Assembly (NCBI RefSeq): GCF_000380505.1
Contig: NZ_AQYH01000002.1
Location: 124,001-188,000 of the forward strand
From: Kaistia granuli DSM 23481
GTDB taxonomy: Bacteria > Pseudomonadota > Alphaproteobacteria > Rhizobiales > Kaistiaceae
Length of the DNA: 64,000 nucleotides
Direction: 5' to 3'
The notes under the pieces are model-generated. The model saw only the letters and a program-made list of their open reading frames with translations, was not told the origin of the DNA and did no database searches. Positions 33,910 through 41,998 of this stretch are shown here, piece after piece. Position numbers and translations under genes: made by a program. Numbering within the stretch: position 1 is the first letter of the stretch; the number at the start of each line of letters is the position of its first letter.

Positions 33910-34797
33910 ATGACAGTCCGTCTTGCCCTCGACGTCGCGGACAGCGTCGGTGAAAGCATCGTCTGGGACGAGGCGCGCCAACGCCTGAACTGGGTCGACA
34001 TCATCGGCCGGCGTCTGCACGCCTTTGACCCCGCCACCGGCGACCATCAGGTCTGGCGCCTCGCCGGCCGGCCGACATCGATCGGCCTGCGCGCCGATGG
34101 CGGCGCGATCGTCGGGATGGAGCGCAACATCTGTCTGTGGGACTTTGAGGGCGAACCAACCCCGGTCTGCGAAGTCGAGCCCGACGCGCCGGCCAATCGG
34201 CTGAACGAAGGCGTGATCGGCCCGGACGGCTGCTTCTGGGTCGGTACGATGCTGAACAACATCGCCGATGACGATAGCCCGCGCGCGGCGGCCGAAGCGA
34301 CCGGGCGGATTTACCGCTACGCGCCGGACGGCCGGCTGAACCGCCTCAGCGACGATGCCTTCGCCATCACCAATACCTTCATCTGGTCCGGGGACCGGCT
34401 GATCACGGCGGATACGCCGGCGAACACCCTCTACAGCTATCAGGTCGGCGCCGATGGCGCCCTTTCCGACCGTCGCACGATCCTGCAGGGCTTTCGGCGG
34501 GGACTGCCGGATGGCTCGACGATGGATGCGGAAGGCTTCGTCTGGACCGCTCGGGTTGCGGGCGGATCCTGCCTGACGCGCATGGCGCCGGACGGGCGCG
34601 TCGATCGCGTCGTCGAACTGCCCTGCTCGTGGCCGACCAGTTGCGCCTTTGGCGGGCCGGACTTCTCGACCCTCTACGTCACCTCGGCCCGCTTCACCAT
34701 GTCGACGGAGCACCTGGCAGCCAACCCACAGGAGGGTGCGCTGTTCGCCCTCGATGTCGGCGTCCCGGGCCTCCCCTGCCATCGCTTCGGGGCCTGA
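33910..34797 (+). CDS. SMP-30/gluconolactonase family lactonase
   Basis: The protein has 295 residues with a six-bladed propeller. Typical motifs are GESIVWDEARQRLNWVDI, RLNEGVIGPDGCFWVGTM and GLPDGSTMDAEGFVWTA, carrying the divalent-metal Glu/Asn/Asp residues of the family. It would open an aldonolactone to the free acid, placing it between the SDR and the dehydratase of this operon. It is the last gene of the operon; 62 nt separate it from the SDR gene. Confidence 0.9.
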   Translation: MTVRLALDVADSVGESIVWDEARQRLNWVDIIGRRLHAFDPATGDHQVWRLAGRPTSIGLRADGGAIVGMERNICLWDFEGEPTPVCEVEPDAPANRLNEGVIGPDGCFWVGTMLNNIADDDSPRAAAEATGRIYRYAPDGRLNRLSDDAFAITNTFIWSGDRLITADTPANTLYSYQVGADGALSDRRTILQGFRRGLPDGSTMDAEGFVWTARVAGGSCLTRMAPDGRVDRVVELPCSWPTSCAFGGPDFSTLYVTSARFTMSTEHLAANPQEGALFALDVGVPGLPCHRFGA

Positions 34798-34851
34798 GCG
34801 GCGCGCCCGCCAACGCAAAGGGCGGCCCGTCGGCCTGCTACCGGCAGCCAA

Positions 34852-35026
34852 TTACCAGCAGCTATAGCCGCCGTCGTCGACGACGACCGAGCCGGCCATC
34901 AGGCTGGCTGCCTCGCCGGCGAGAAATATCTCGCTGTCGACCAGAGCCGTCCATTCGAGAACAGCGAGTTCGAGCGCCGACACGATGATGCCTTGTCCTG
35001 ACAGGAATCCGGCACTCCAGCAGAGC
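34852..35026 (-). pseudogene. Remnant of an SDR dehydrogenase (C-terminal end only)
   Basis: On the minus strand a frame closed by an upstream stop near 35027 encodes a tail ending AASLMAGSVVVDDGGYSCW and a TAA at 34852. The tail (xxLMxGSxxxVDGGYS) is the normal end of SDR proteins, with no catalytic or cofactor region left. About 58 residues remain and there is no start context. It is a truncated relic facing the sugar operon, perhaps of an earlier dehydrogenase of the same locus. Confidence 0.6.
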
Positions 35027-35217
35027 AATCATCCTCTCGCAAATCCGATGCGATGCCGTCGCCAGAGGATGGCCAGCCCTGACACCGGGACCGCCGCAGG
35101 AGCGCTGGACCTGGCGCAAGTTAGCTAGCGGCATTGGCCGGCCGGCGACGGTGGGGTACAGAGGACATCCGGGCGGATGGCAATCGGGTCCCGCGGTAGG
35201 CGAGTAAAGGAACACCT

Positions 35218-36558
35218 ATGGCTAGATCGATCGGCGCACTTCTCGCAGCTGTCCTGATGGCGCTCCATGCGACCCCGTCGCAGGCGCAGCCATCGTCCCC
35301 AGCCCCTGTCGTCTTCGACAATGTTCGGATCTTTGACGGAACCAAGCTGACGGCGCCGATGAACGTGCTGGTCGAGGGCAACAAGATCGCCACGATCTCG
35401 GCCGAGCCGATCCCCGCGACCGACACGGCAACCCGGATCGCCGGCGAAGGCCGGACGCTCATGCCCGGACTGATCGACGCGCATTGGCACACCTTCATGG
35501 CCCGGCCGTCCATGGCGATGGCGTCGACCGCGCCGATGACGCTGATCACCTTGATGGCCGGGGCGGAAGCCGAGGCGACGCTGCTGCGGGGCTTTACCAG
35601 CGTTCGCGACCTCGGCGGCCCGTCCTTCGGGCTCAAGATGGCCATCGATAGCGGCATCGTCGAGGGTCCCCGCATCTGGCCATCGGGAGCGATGATCTCG
35701 CAAACCGGCGGCCATGGCGATTTCCGCATGCTGCACGAGGTGCCAGCAACCTCGAACATTCTGAGCTACCCCGAACGCATCGGCATGTCGGCGATCGTCG
35801 ATTCGCCGGACGAGGTGCGCAAGCGTACCCGCGAGCAATTGCTGCAGGGGGCCAGCCAGATCAAGCTGACGGTTGGCGGCGGCGTCTCGTCACCCTATGG
35901 GCCGCTGGATACGGTGCAACTGAGTGTTGCCGAGATCCGGGCGGCGGTAGAGGCCGCGGCCAACTGGGGCACCTATGTGACGGTGCATGCCTATACGCCG
36001 GAGGCCATCCGGAACGCGATCGAAGGCGGCGCCAAGGTGATCGATCACGGCCAGCTCGCCGACGAAGCCACCGCCAAGCTGATGGCCGACACCGGCACGT
36101 GGTGGAGCCTGCAGCCCTTCCTGGCCGACGAAATGGCCAACGCGCAACCGGACCCCGCTGGTCAGGCGCGCGCGGCAGAAGTCCGCGCGGGAACCGACAA
36201 TGCCTACCGGCTGGCGCGCAAGTTCGGGGTGAAGGTCGCTTTCGGCACCGACATCCTGTTCGATGGCGCGCTCGCGGCTCGGCAAGCGGAGCAGTTGCAG
36301 CGGATGACGCGTTGGTACACGCCGGCCGAGATCCTGAAGATGGCGACGGCCGACAACGCAGCGCTGCTGGCGCTGTCCGACCGGCGCAATCCCTATCCGG
36401 GCAAGCTTGGCGTCGTGGAGGCTGGCGCGCTCGCCGACCTGCTCCTTGTCGACGGCGATCCGACCACCGACATCTCGCTGCTGTCCGACGCATCCAAGAA
36501 CCTGCTGGTGATCATGAAGGATGGTCGCATCGTCAAGAACGCGCTGCCGGCGAGCTAG
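35218..36558 (+). CDS. Secreted metal-dependent amidohydrolase (imidazolonepropionase/prolidase-like)
   Basis: The protein has 446 residues with a signal peptide (ARSIGALLAAVLMALHATPS, cleavage after SQA). The amidohydrolase barrel carries the HxH metal motif in GLIDAHWHTFMA, Lys in SQIKLTVGGG, His residues in VTVHAYTPEA and VIDHGQLADE, and Asp in AFGTDILFDG. The C-terminal beta-sandwich has LGVVEAGALADLLLVDGDPT. Exported relatives act on peptides such as Xaa-Pro dipeptides or on aryl esters and toxins; the substrate here is unknown. AAAGGA precedes the start. It stands alone between two gene remnants. Confidence 0.87.
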   Translation: MARSIGALLAAVLMALHATPSQAQPSSPAPVVFDNVRIFDGTKLTAPMNVLVEGNKIATISAEPIPATDTATRIAGEGRTLMPGLIDAHWHTFMARPSMAMASTAPMTLITLMAGAEAEATLLRGFTSVRDLGGPSFGLKMAIDSGIVEGPRIWPSGAMISQTGGHGDFRMLHEVPATSNILSYPERIGMSAIVDSPDEVRKRTREQLLQGASQIKLTVGGGVSSPYGPLDTVQLSVAEIRAAVEAAANWGTYVTVHAYTPEAIRNAIEGGAKVIDHGQLADEATAKLMADTGTWWSLQPFLADEMANAQPDPAGQARAAEVRAGTDNAYRLARKFGVKVAFGTDILFDGALAARQAEQLQRMTRWYTPAEILKMATADNAALLALSDRRNPYPGKLGVVEAGALADLLLVDGDPTTDISLLSDASKNLLVIMKDGRIVKNALPAS

Positions 36559-36731
36559 ACGCGGCGGAATAGCCTTGCCCCGGCAAACCGGTATTGATAC
36601 CGGCCGATCCGGTTTCGGCTCCATGCGAGCCGAACTCCGCTGTTACGGCGTCGGAATAGCCGACGCCGCCATCGACCGGCATGCCGGCTTTTATCGATCA
36701 ACAAACATTCGAGCGGCCAACAATTCGAGCA

Positions 36732-36985
36732 CTGAAGACCCCGAAAGGAAGCATCTTCACCGATGCAGAGGGCATAACACTCTACACCTGACCAGTGCGC
36801 GACCAACTGGCCTGCCCTCAAGGCTGGCGCCAAGGCAGAAGCCGAAGGCAAGTGGACAGCCGTGGACCGCACCGAGGGCACCAGGATGTGGGCCCATGAC
36901 GGCATGGCCGCTCTATACCTATGCCAAGGACAAGAAGGCCGGCGACGGCGTGGACGGCGCCTGGCATGCAGCCAAGGCCGACTAG
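36732..36985 (+). pseudogene. Decayed COG4315-type lipoprotein gene
   Basis: Three pieces in different frames match one protein of the COG4315 secreted repeat family. From 36732 the frame reads LKTPKGSIFTDAEGITLYT. From about 36798 another reads ATNWPALKAGAKAEAEGKWT and WTAVDRTEGTRMWAHDG. From about 36913 a third reads LYTYAKDKKAGDGVDGAWHA and ends at TAG 36983. The FDKD..SxCxGxC segment between the first two is missing, so there is an internal deletion plus at least one frameshift. No signal peptide or start is left. Confidence 0.7.
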
Positions 36986-37129
36986 GCGGCAGGTTCCCGG
37001 CGCCCCTCAAGGCGCCGCTGAAGGGAGCGCGCGCCAAGGTTGGCACAGTTGGCAGCCGCCAAGAGATGCGAGCGAAAGCGACGGGCAATGATACGTGCCG
37101 ATTTCGCCGCGGTCGGCGCCCGGGAAGGG

Positions 37130-37510
37130 CTAAGCCTGTCGGGCCTTGCGATTGGCGTAACGCCGGTCACGCTCTGCCTTGCGAGCGGCCTCGTCTTCGA
37201 TAACCCGAGAAACACGGTTCTTCTGGGCCGCCTCGCGGGCATCGCTCTCGGCTCGGGCCGCAGCCTCGATCAGGGCTTGCCGCTGCGCGGCCTCGGCCAG
37301 AAGGCGTTCCTGTTCCTCAGCTTTTGCGCGGTCGCGCTCGGCACGGCGCTCTTCCCTCGCGACTGCGATAGCCTTGCGCTCGGCTTGTCGCGCCAGGAGG
37401 GTCGGCTCGGCGGCTTCCTTGGCGGCGAGATAGGCGCGCAGGAGCGCGGCCTTGGCGTCAGCGGCAGTGCTGCGGCGGTCCACGAATTTACTATCGGCGA
37501 TATTTTTCAA
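37130..37510 (-). CDS. DUF6481-type Ala/Glu/Arg-rich coiled-coil protein
   Basis: The protein has 126 residues and is highly charged and helical (KFVDRRSTAADAKAALLRAY, then repeated REERRAERDRAKAEEQERLL), with no membrane segment. From memory it fits DUF6481, which is common near cold-shock genes in Hyphomicrobiales. The start is a TTG at 37510 preceded by GGGAACTGAAG; no ATG gives the conserved N-terminus. It is downstream of a 74-residue gene with similar charge, and further upstream of the csp gene. The function is unknown; the composition suggests a scaffold or RNA-associated role. Confidence 0.72.
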   Translation of the reverse strand: MKNIADSKFVDRRSTAADAKAALLRAYLAAKEAAEPTLLARQAERKAIAVAREERRAERDRAKAEEQERLLAEAAQRQALIEAAARAESDAREAAQKNRVSRVIEDEAARKAERDRRYANRKARQA

Positions 37511-37549
37511 ACTTCAGTTCCCATTGAGGTGTTTCAAGCTGGCGGGCAG

Positions 37550-37774
37550 TCAGGCCCGCGAAGCGGCTTTTGCAGGTTTTCTTGCCGGCGGAGCCAGACG
37601 ATCCTGCGCTTCTTTCGCCAGACGGGCTTCCCGCAAGCGAACGGTCTTTTCGTCACGAGCGACAACAAGGAGGTCGAGCTCTTCGAACACCCGCCTGCGA
37701 GCAACAGACTGGGATTGGACCTTTCCAAAGGCAACCTCCGCCGTTTGACGCGATTGGTTGTGTGTCTCTGTCAT
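37550..37774 (-). CDS. Small basic hypothetical protein between csp and DUF6481 genes
   Basis: The protein has 74 residues (MTETHNQSRQTAEVAFGKVQ...RRVFEELDLLVVARDEKTVR...ARLAKEAQDRLAPPARKPAK), helical and basic. GGAACAG lies before the ATG. It shares the Arg/Glu/Ala character of DUF6481 and is followed 39 nt later by that gene, so the two probably form one unit after the csp terminator. No known domain was recognised. Confidence 0.6.
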   Translation of the reverse strand: MTETHNQSRQTAEVAFGKVQSQSVARRRVFEELDLLVVARDEKTVRLREARLAKEAQDRLAPPARKPAKAASRA

Positions 37775-37802
37775 GGCTGTTCCGATCTGAATCCCGGGCA
37801 AT

Positions 37803-37834
37803 AAAAAAGGCCAGGCAAACTGCCTGACCTTTAT
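37803..37834 (-). terminator. Intrinsic terminator after the csp gene
   Basis: On the minus strand, AAAGGTCAGGCA/TGCCTGGCCTTT with a short loop is followed by TTTTATT, about 60 nt after the csp stop. It lies before the 74-residue gene, so readthrough would be needed for joint transcription. Confidence 0.85.
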
Positions 37835-37893
37835 TGGTCTCATGCTTTCAACAGTGCCAGTACATCCGTGGTCAAAGGAAAGCAGATTCCGAT

Positions 37894-38103
37894 TTAAGCA
37901 GCCTGAAGATTGCAGGCCGACATCTTGCCCGACCGATTGTCGCGCTCAACCTCGTAGCCGAGCTTCTGGCCTTCGACCAGTTCGCGCATTCCAGCGCGTT
38001 CGACTGCAGAGATGTGCACGAATGCGTCGGGTCCACCATCGTCAGGCTGGATAAAGCCAAAACCCTTGGTGGAATTGAACCATTTAACTGTGCCGGTGGT
38101 CAT
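37894..38103 (-). CDS. Cold-shock protein (CspA family)
   Basis: The protein has 69 residues and a single cold-shock domain. RNP1 is [10 protein letters not shown] and RNP2 is DAFVHIS, and the start [16 protein letters not shown] is typical of alphaproteobacterial CspA. It binds single-stranded RNA and DNA and melts mRNA structure. GGAGGGG lies 6 nt before the ATG. The promoter at 38244-38272 gives a leader of about 134 nt, in line with the long structured leaders of cold-induced csp mRNAs. Confidence 0.95.
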   Translation of the reverse strand: MTTGTVKWFNSTKGFGFIQPDDGGPDAFVHISAVERAGMRELVEGQKLGYEVERDNRSGKMSACNLQAA

Positions 38104-38243
38104 GTTGAACCCCTCCATAGCAAATTGCGCGACCCAGGCACGAAGAAGCCTGGATGTTCTAATGATTTTTGAAAGGGAGGTTCGTTCGGGCGCGGTGCTA
38201 ATGCGCGGCAATCAAAGCCCGTCAAGCAAATATCAGCATGCCA

Positions 38244-38272
38244 TACATAGAATTGATGAAGACGAATGTCAA
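38244..38272 (-). promoter_or_regulatory. Promoter of the csp gene
   Basis: On the minus strand, TTGACA (38267-38272), 17 nt, and TATGTA (38244-38249) form a near-consensus promoter. The start would be near 38237, leaving about 134 nt of 5' leader before the csp ATG. Confidence 0.7.
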
Positions 38273-38280
38273 TCGAATAT

Positions 38281-38644
38281 TTCGGGATCACTCCAGCGGG
38301 TCGCGACGAGCCGCTGTTTTATGCACGATCTTCAGAAAAACCATGCAGGAATTTTGAGACCAACGCACCCCACATCAAGCGCATCAACCCCTTGCAACAA
38401 GGCCGACTATCAGCCCGCCTGCACTTCGGTGCGGAGAGGCGGAGCGGGCTGCGGCAAGGATCGGCCTACGGGCTGCGCTGCCTTGGCAGCTTCGCGTTGG
38501 CGGCTCACACCGAAGCGTGAAACGGGTGACCGGATAAGGCAATCTCGTCTTTCGATGCCGCCCGTACTATGCCCGAGTCCGGCTCAACTGCACCGCCGCG
38601 TCGCCCGCATCTAACCGATGCCGCAGGGGAAGTGAATCCCTGCT
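38281..38644. other. Intergenic stretch without a recognised gene
   Basis: This stretch upstream of the csp promoter has no open frame with protein-like composition and no clear RNA structure was noticed. It is less uniform in base content than the coding DNA around it and may contain decayed sequence. Confidence 0.4.
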
Positions 38645-38887
38645 ATGGTGCCGGCAATGGAGGATGCCGTTATGGTCGCCGAGCCCAAGGAAGACATCAC
38701 GATCCGACTAGCCATTGCGGCACTGGATCCGGAGTCTGTCGAGCCCGGGGATATGGAAGCCCTGCTGCGCGAGACGATTGTGGTGATCGGGGTTCTGAGA
38801 GCGGCGGCCCGGTTGCGCACGGAGATCGAGGCCGACGTCCAGGCAGAGATCGGGCAGAGTGATATCGAGCCTGAGGGGAGCGCGTAG
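38645..38887 (+). CDS. Small acidic hypothetical protein (80 aa)
   Basis: The predicted product (MVPAMEDAVMVAEPKEDITI... IGVLRAAARLRTEIEADVQA) is acidic and helical with no signal or membrane segment. GGGGAAG lies about 12 nt upstream of the first ATG; internal Mets at 38657 and 38672 are alternatives. It overlaps no other good candidate. No family was recognised, and it could be a chance frame in GC-rich DNA. Confidence 0.4.
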   Translation: MVPAMEDAVMVAEPKEDITIRLAIAALDPESVEPGDMEALLRETIVVIGVLRAAARLRTEIEADVQAEIGQSDIEPEGSA

Positions 38888-39182
38888 GCGCTCGCACCCA
38901 ATAGCTGACGAGGCGTCTGTCACTTGAAGCGATTCCGCCAAGTTCCATTCCTTCCGGGTCGGCTTGAACGATAAGTTCTGATTTCACCACCTCCGACATG
39001 GAGCACCTCGGTTTCCGGGGCCCATTCATTGAGGCGATGACGGAGCCTATAGCCCCGCGCTGATAGCCGCCACCAGCTTGACCACAGCACGGCCCGGGCG
39101 GCAAAAGCGGGCCGCAGAGGTGTAGCCGCACACATGTTTCTGTGCGGCAGTTCCGGCGATGTCTGCTAAGCTATTGAAAGGA

Positions 39183-39257
<75 letters not shown>

Positions 39258-39361
39258 ATCCTTCTGAACGCGACCGGCGGGACCGGCGGCGTGAGCGGGT
39301 GTATAACCGGGTGTTTCCGAAGGTTCAAGCCTCGTGTTTCCCGACCCTGTTGAAAACTTTG

Positions 39362-39721
39362 TCAGGCGGCCAGCAGCCGCTCCACCTCGTTGACCAGATC
39401 GCGCAGGTGGAAAGGCTTCGACAGCACCTTCGCATCCTTCGGCGCGTTCGAATCCGGATTGAGAGCGACGGCGGCGAAGCCGGTGATGAACATAACCTTC
39501 AGATCGGGATCGAGCTCGGTTGCGCGGCGCGCCAGCTCGATGCCGTCCATCTCCGGCATGACAATGTCGGTCAGGAGCAGCGTGAAGGGCTCTTCGCGGA
39601 TGCGCTCATAGGCGCTGCGGCCATTGTCGAAGGCGACGACATCATAGCCGGCATTCTGCAGCGCCTTCGCCAGAAAGCGGCGCATGTCATTGTCGTCTTC
39701 GGCAAGCAGGATGCGGTTCAT
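39362..39721 (-). CDS. cpdR: CpdR-type single-domain response regulator
   Basis: The protein has 119 residues and is a receiver domain only. Acidic pocket residues are in RILLAEDDNDMRRFL, the phospho-acceptor Asp in LLLTDIVMPEMDGIELA, Thr/Ser in VMFITGFAAVAL and Lys in VLSKPFHLRDLVNEV; the last two stretches are near identical to CpdR. In Alphaproteobacteria unphosphorylated CpdR recruits ClpXP to the pole and primes degradation of cell-cycle proteins such as CtrA-pathway substrates. It is controlled by the CckA-ChpT relay. ATG 39721 was chosen; ATG 39733 would add four residues. Confidence 0.92.
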   Translation of the reverse strand: MNRILLAEDDNDMRRFLAKALQNAGYDVVAFDNGRSAYERIREEPFTLLLTDIVMPEMDGIELARRATELDPDLKVMFITGFAAVALNPDSNAPKDAKVLSKPFHLRDLVNEVERLLAA

Positions 39722-39925
39722 CAGGGAATCCATGGCTGGACGGTCAGTCTCGTTCGGTAGGCGGCCGGGCGCCGCATGAGGCCCCGGCGATTTGGTTATC
39801 GAATTACGGCTGAACGAAGTAAATATCGAGTGAATGGGGTAGAAGTTCGCGCCGACGACCGAGCCGGTGGACAGCCCCAAGCCATATTGGCACCATGAAG
39901 CGGCGCAGGTATCCAGCACGGATCC

Positions 39926-40843
39926 GTGTGCCCAAGAACCGGGAGAGAGACGATCGACGCCGCGCTGGACCTTCCGAATGCGCTTCCCTTCGAAGTGGTC
40001 GCTCCGGCCGAGCAGCGCATTCCGTTCGTCTTCAACTCGCCACATAGCGGCCGCGTCTATCCGGCCGACTTCCTCGAGGCCTCGAAGCTCGACGAACGGA
40101 TGATCCGCCGTTCGGAGGATACGTTCGTCGACGATCTGTTCGCCTCGGTGGTGCCGCTCGGCGCGCCCCTGATGCGGGCGCATTTTCCGCGCGCCTGGCT
40201 GGATGTGAATCGCGAGCCCTACGAGCTCGATCCGCGCATGTTCGACGGCGAATTGCCGCCCTATGCCAATGTGCGCTCACTGCGTGTCGCCGGCGGCCTC
40301 GGCACCATCGCCCGCGTCGTCTCGGAGAATGTCGAGATCTATGCCGAGCCGATCCCGGTCGCCAGCGCGTTGCACCGCATCGAGACGATCTACAAGCCCT
40401 ATCACGAGACGTTGCGCCAGACGCTGGCGACGACGCACCAGCGCTTCGGCTATTGCGTGCTGGTCGATTGCCATTCGATGCCGTCCTCGGTGCGGGCGGC
40501 GCCGGGCCGAGCGCGAGCCGACATCGTGCTCGGCGACCGCTACGGCACCAGCTGCGCGCCGGCGATCTCGGAAGCAGCCCACGCGATCCTGACCGATGCC
40601 GGCTACGCGGTCGCGCGCAACAAGCCCTATGCCGGCGGATTCATCACCGAGCATTACGGACGGCCGGATCGCGGCCTGCATGCGCTGCAGATCGAGATCA
40701 ATCGCGGCCTCTACATGAACGAGCGGACGCTGCAGCTGAATTCCGGCTTCGAGCGGCTCGCCGCCGACCTGGCGCGCTTCACGGCGGCGCTATCGAGCGT
40801 ACCGGACGCCGCGCTCTATCCCCTGCCCGAGGCGGCCGAATAG
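39926..40843 (+). CDS. N-formylglutamate amidohydrolase
   Basis: The protein has about 305 residues. Family motifs are FVFNSPHSGRVYP near the N-terminus, HFPRAWLDVNREPYELDPRM, VLVDCHSMPSS and GFITEHYGRPDRGLHALQIE, the His/Glu-containing metal site. It hydrolyses N-formylglutamate to formate and glutamate, the last step of one histidine-degradation route. The start is uncertain: no ATG precedes the conserved region, so GTG 39926 is given. The gene lies between cpdR and hisN, a neighbourhood I recall from other Hyphomicrobiales. An orphan sRNA gene lies just after it on the other strand. Confidence 0.87.
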   Translation: MCPRTGRETIDAALDLPNALPFEVVAPAEQRIPFVFNSPHSGRVYPADFLEASKLDERMIRRSEDTFVDDLFASVVPLGAPLMRAHFPRAWLDVNREPYELDPRMFDGELPPYANVRSLRVAGGLGTIARVVSENVEIYAEPIPVASALHRIETIYKPYHETLRQTLATTHQRFGYCVLVDCHSMPSSVRAAPGRARADIVLGDRYGTSCAPAISEAAHAILTDAGYAVARNKPYAGGFITEHYGRPDRGLHALQIEINRGLYMNERTLQLNSGFERLAADLARFTAALSSVPDAALYPLPEAAE

Positions 40844-40855
40844 GATTCCAAGCAG

Positions 40856-40950
40856 AAAAAAGGGCCGCTCGTGAAACGAGGCGGCCCAAGTCTAGGGAGG
40901 AAACGCCCAAGAAGGGCAGCGGTAGGTCGACGCCAATCGAGCTACCGCAC
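40856..40950 (-). ncRNA. Orphan small RNA with anti-Shine-Dalgarno element
   Basis: On the minus strand a compact unit of about 95 nt is seen: stem GCGGTAG/CTACCGC (40942-40948 with 40919-40925), hairpin GCCC-TTCTT-GGGC (40905-40917), single-stranded TTTCCTCCCTAGA (40891-40903), then a terminator GGGCCGC..GCGGCCC followed by six Ts (40856-40887). A possible promoter is TTGATC (40980-40985), 18 nt, AATTTA (40956-40961). No minus-strand gene lies upstream to need this terminator. The CCUCCC stretch could pair with ribosome-binding sites. It resembles alphaproteobacterial alpha-r14/cuckoo-type sRNAs as I remember them; identity is not checked. Confidence 0.72.
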
Positions 40951-41172
40951 CGCAATAAATTGCGCTTGCACTGCAAAAAGATCAAGACCCTTTCCGACAT
41001 CGACCTTCCGCTGCGACGATTCGGCCACACGCGCTGCGACCGAGACACGCGCCATGCTCAGGCGAATAGAAATAGACAATTGAAATCAGCCTGTTAGACA
41101 GACAGTTCTGAAAATAACGGCGGCGTGCGAATGCCGCATGGCACGCATGCAGAAGCCTCTGGAGCCTCCATC

Positions 41173-41958
41173 ATGACCACGCCCGCCCTGATCGAATTCC
41201 TCGACAAGCTCGCCGATTCTGCCGGAAAAGCGATCATGCCGCATTTTCGGGCACTCGATTCGGTGGAGAACAAGGCGGCGTCCGGCTTCGATCCGGTGAC
41301 CGTGGCGGACCGGGCCTCGGAGGAGGCGCTGCGGGCCCTGATCAACGCGCATTATCCTGAGCACGGCATCATGGGCGAGGAGTTCGACGACGAGAACGCC
41401 GACGCCGAAAACGTCTGGATCCTCGACCCGATTGACGGCACGCGCGCCTTCATTTCCGGCCTGCCGGTCTGGGGCACGCTGATCGGCCTCGTCTCCGGCG
41501 GCAAGCCGGCGCTCGGCATGATGGCGCAGCCCTTCACCCGCGAGCGATTCGCCGGCGACGGCAGCCGCGCCTGGTACACCGGCCCGGACGGCGACCGCGC
41601 CCTGAAGACGCGGTCCTGCGAGACCATCGAAGAAGCGGTGCTGTTCACGACGACGCCGGCGCTGTTCAAGGGCGCCGATCGCGAAGCCTATGAGCGGGTC
41701 GAGAGTCAGGTCCGCCTCGTGCGCTATGGCTGCGACTGCTACGCCTATTGCATGGTCGCGGCCGGCTTCGTCGATGCCGTCATCGAAGTCGGCCTGCATC
41801 CCTACGACATCGTCGCGCTGATCCCCGTCATCGAGGGCGCCGGCGGCCGGGTCACCAACTGGGAAGGCGGCCCGGCAACCAGCGGCGGTCGCGTGGTGGC
41901 GAGCGGTGACGCGCGCCTGCACGAGAAGATCCTGGCGACGCTCAACCGTTCCGCCTGA
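41173..41958 (+). CDS. hisN: Histidinol-phosphatase (inositol monophosphatase family)
   Basis: The protein has 261 residues of the IMPase fold. Metal-site motifs are GEEFDDENADAENVWILDPI followed by DGTRAF, and HPYDIVALIPVIEGAGG near the C-terminus. The segment DPIDGTRAFISGLPVWGTLI is that of HisN-type phosphatases, which release phosphate from histidinol phosphate in histidine synthesis. ATG 41173 with GGAGCC upstream is preferred to 41125. Inositol or nucleotide (CysQ) phosphatase activity is a less likely alternative. Confidence 0.88.
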   Translation: MTTPALIEFLDKLADSAGKAIMPHFRALDSVENKAASGFDPVTVADRASEEALRALINAHYPEHGIMGEEFDDENADAENVWILDPIDGTRAFISGLPVWGTLIGLVSGGKPALGMMAQPFTRERFAGDGSRAWYTGPDGDRALKTRSCETIEEAVLFTTTPALFKGADREAYERVESQVRLVRYGCDCYAYCMVAAGFVDAVIEVGLHPYDIVALIPVIEGAGGRVTNWEGGPATSGGRVVASGDARLHEKILATLNRSA

Positions 41959-41998
41959 CGCGAACGGGGCGACGCCGAAGCACCGCCCTGCCCGCCGC

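Noticed and set aside
40779..41048. 89-codon minus-strand frame overlapping the proposed sRNA
   Set aside because: It runs through the sRNA stems and terminator and has shadow-like composition; the structured RNA explains the region better.
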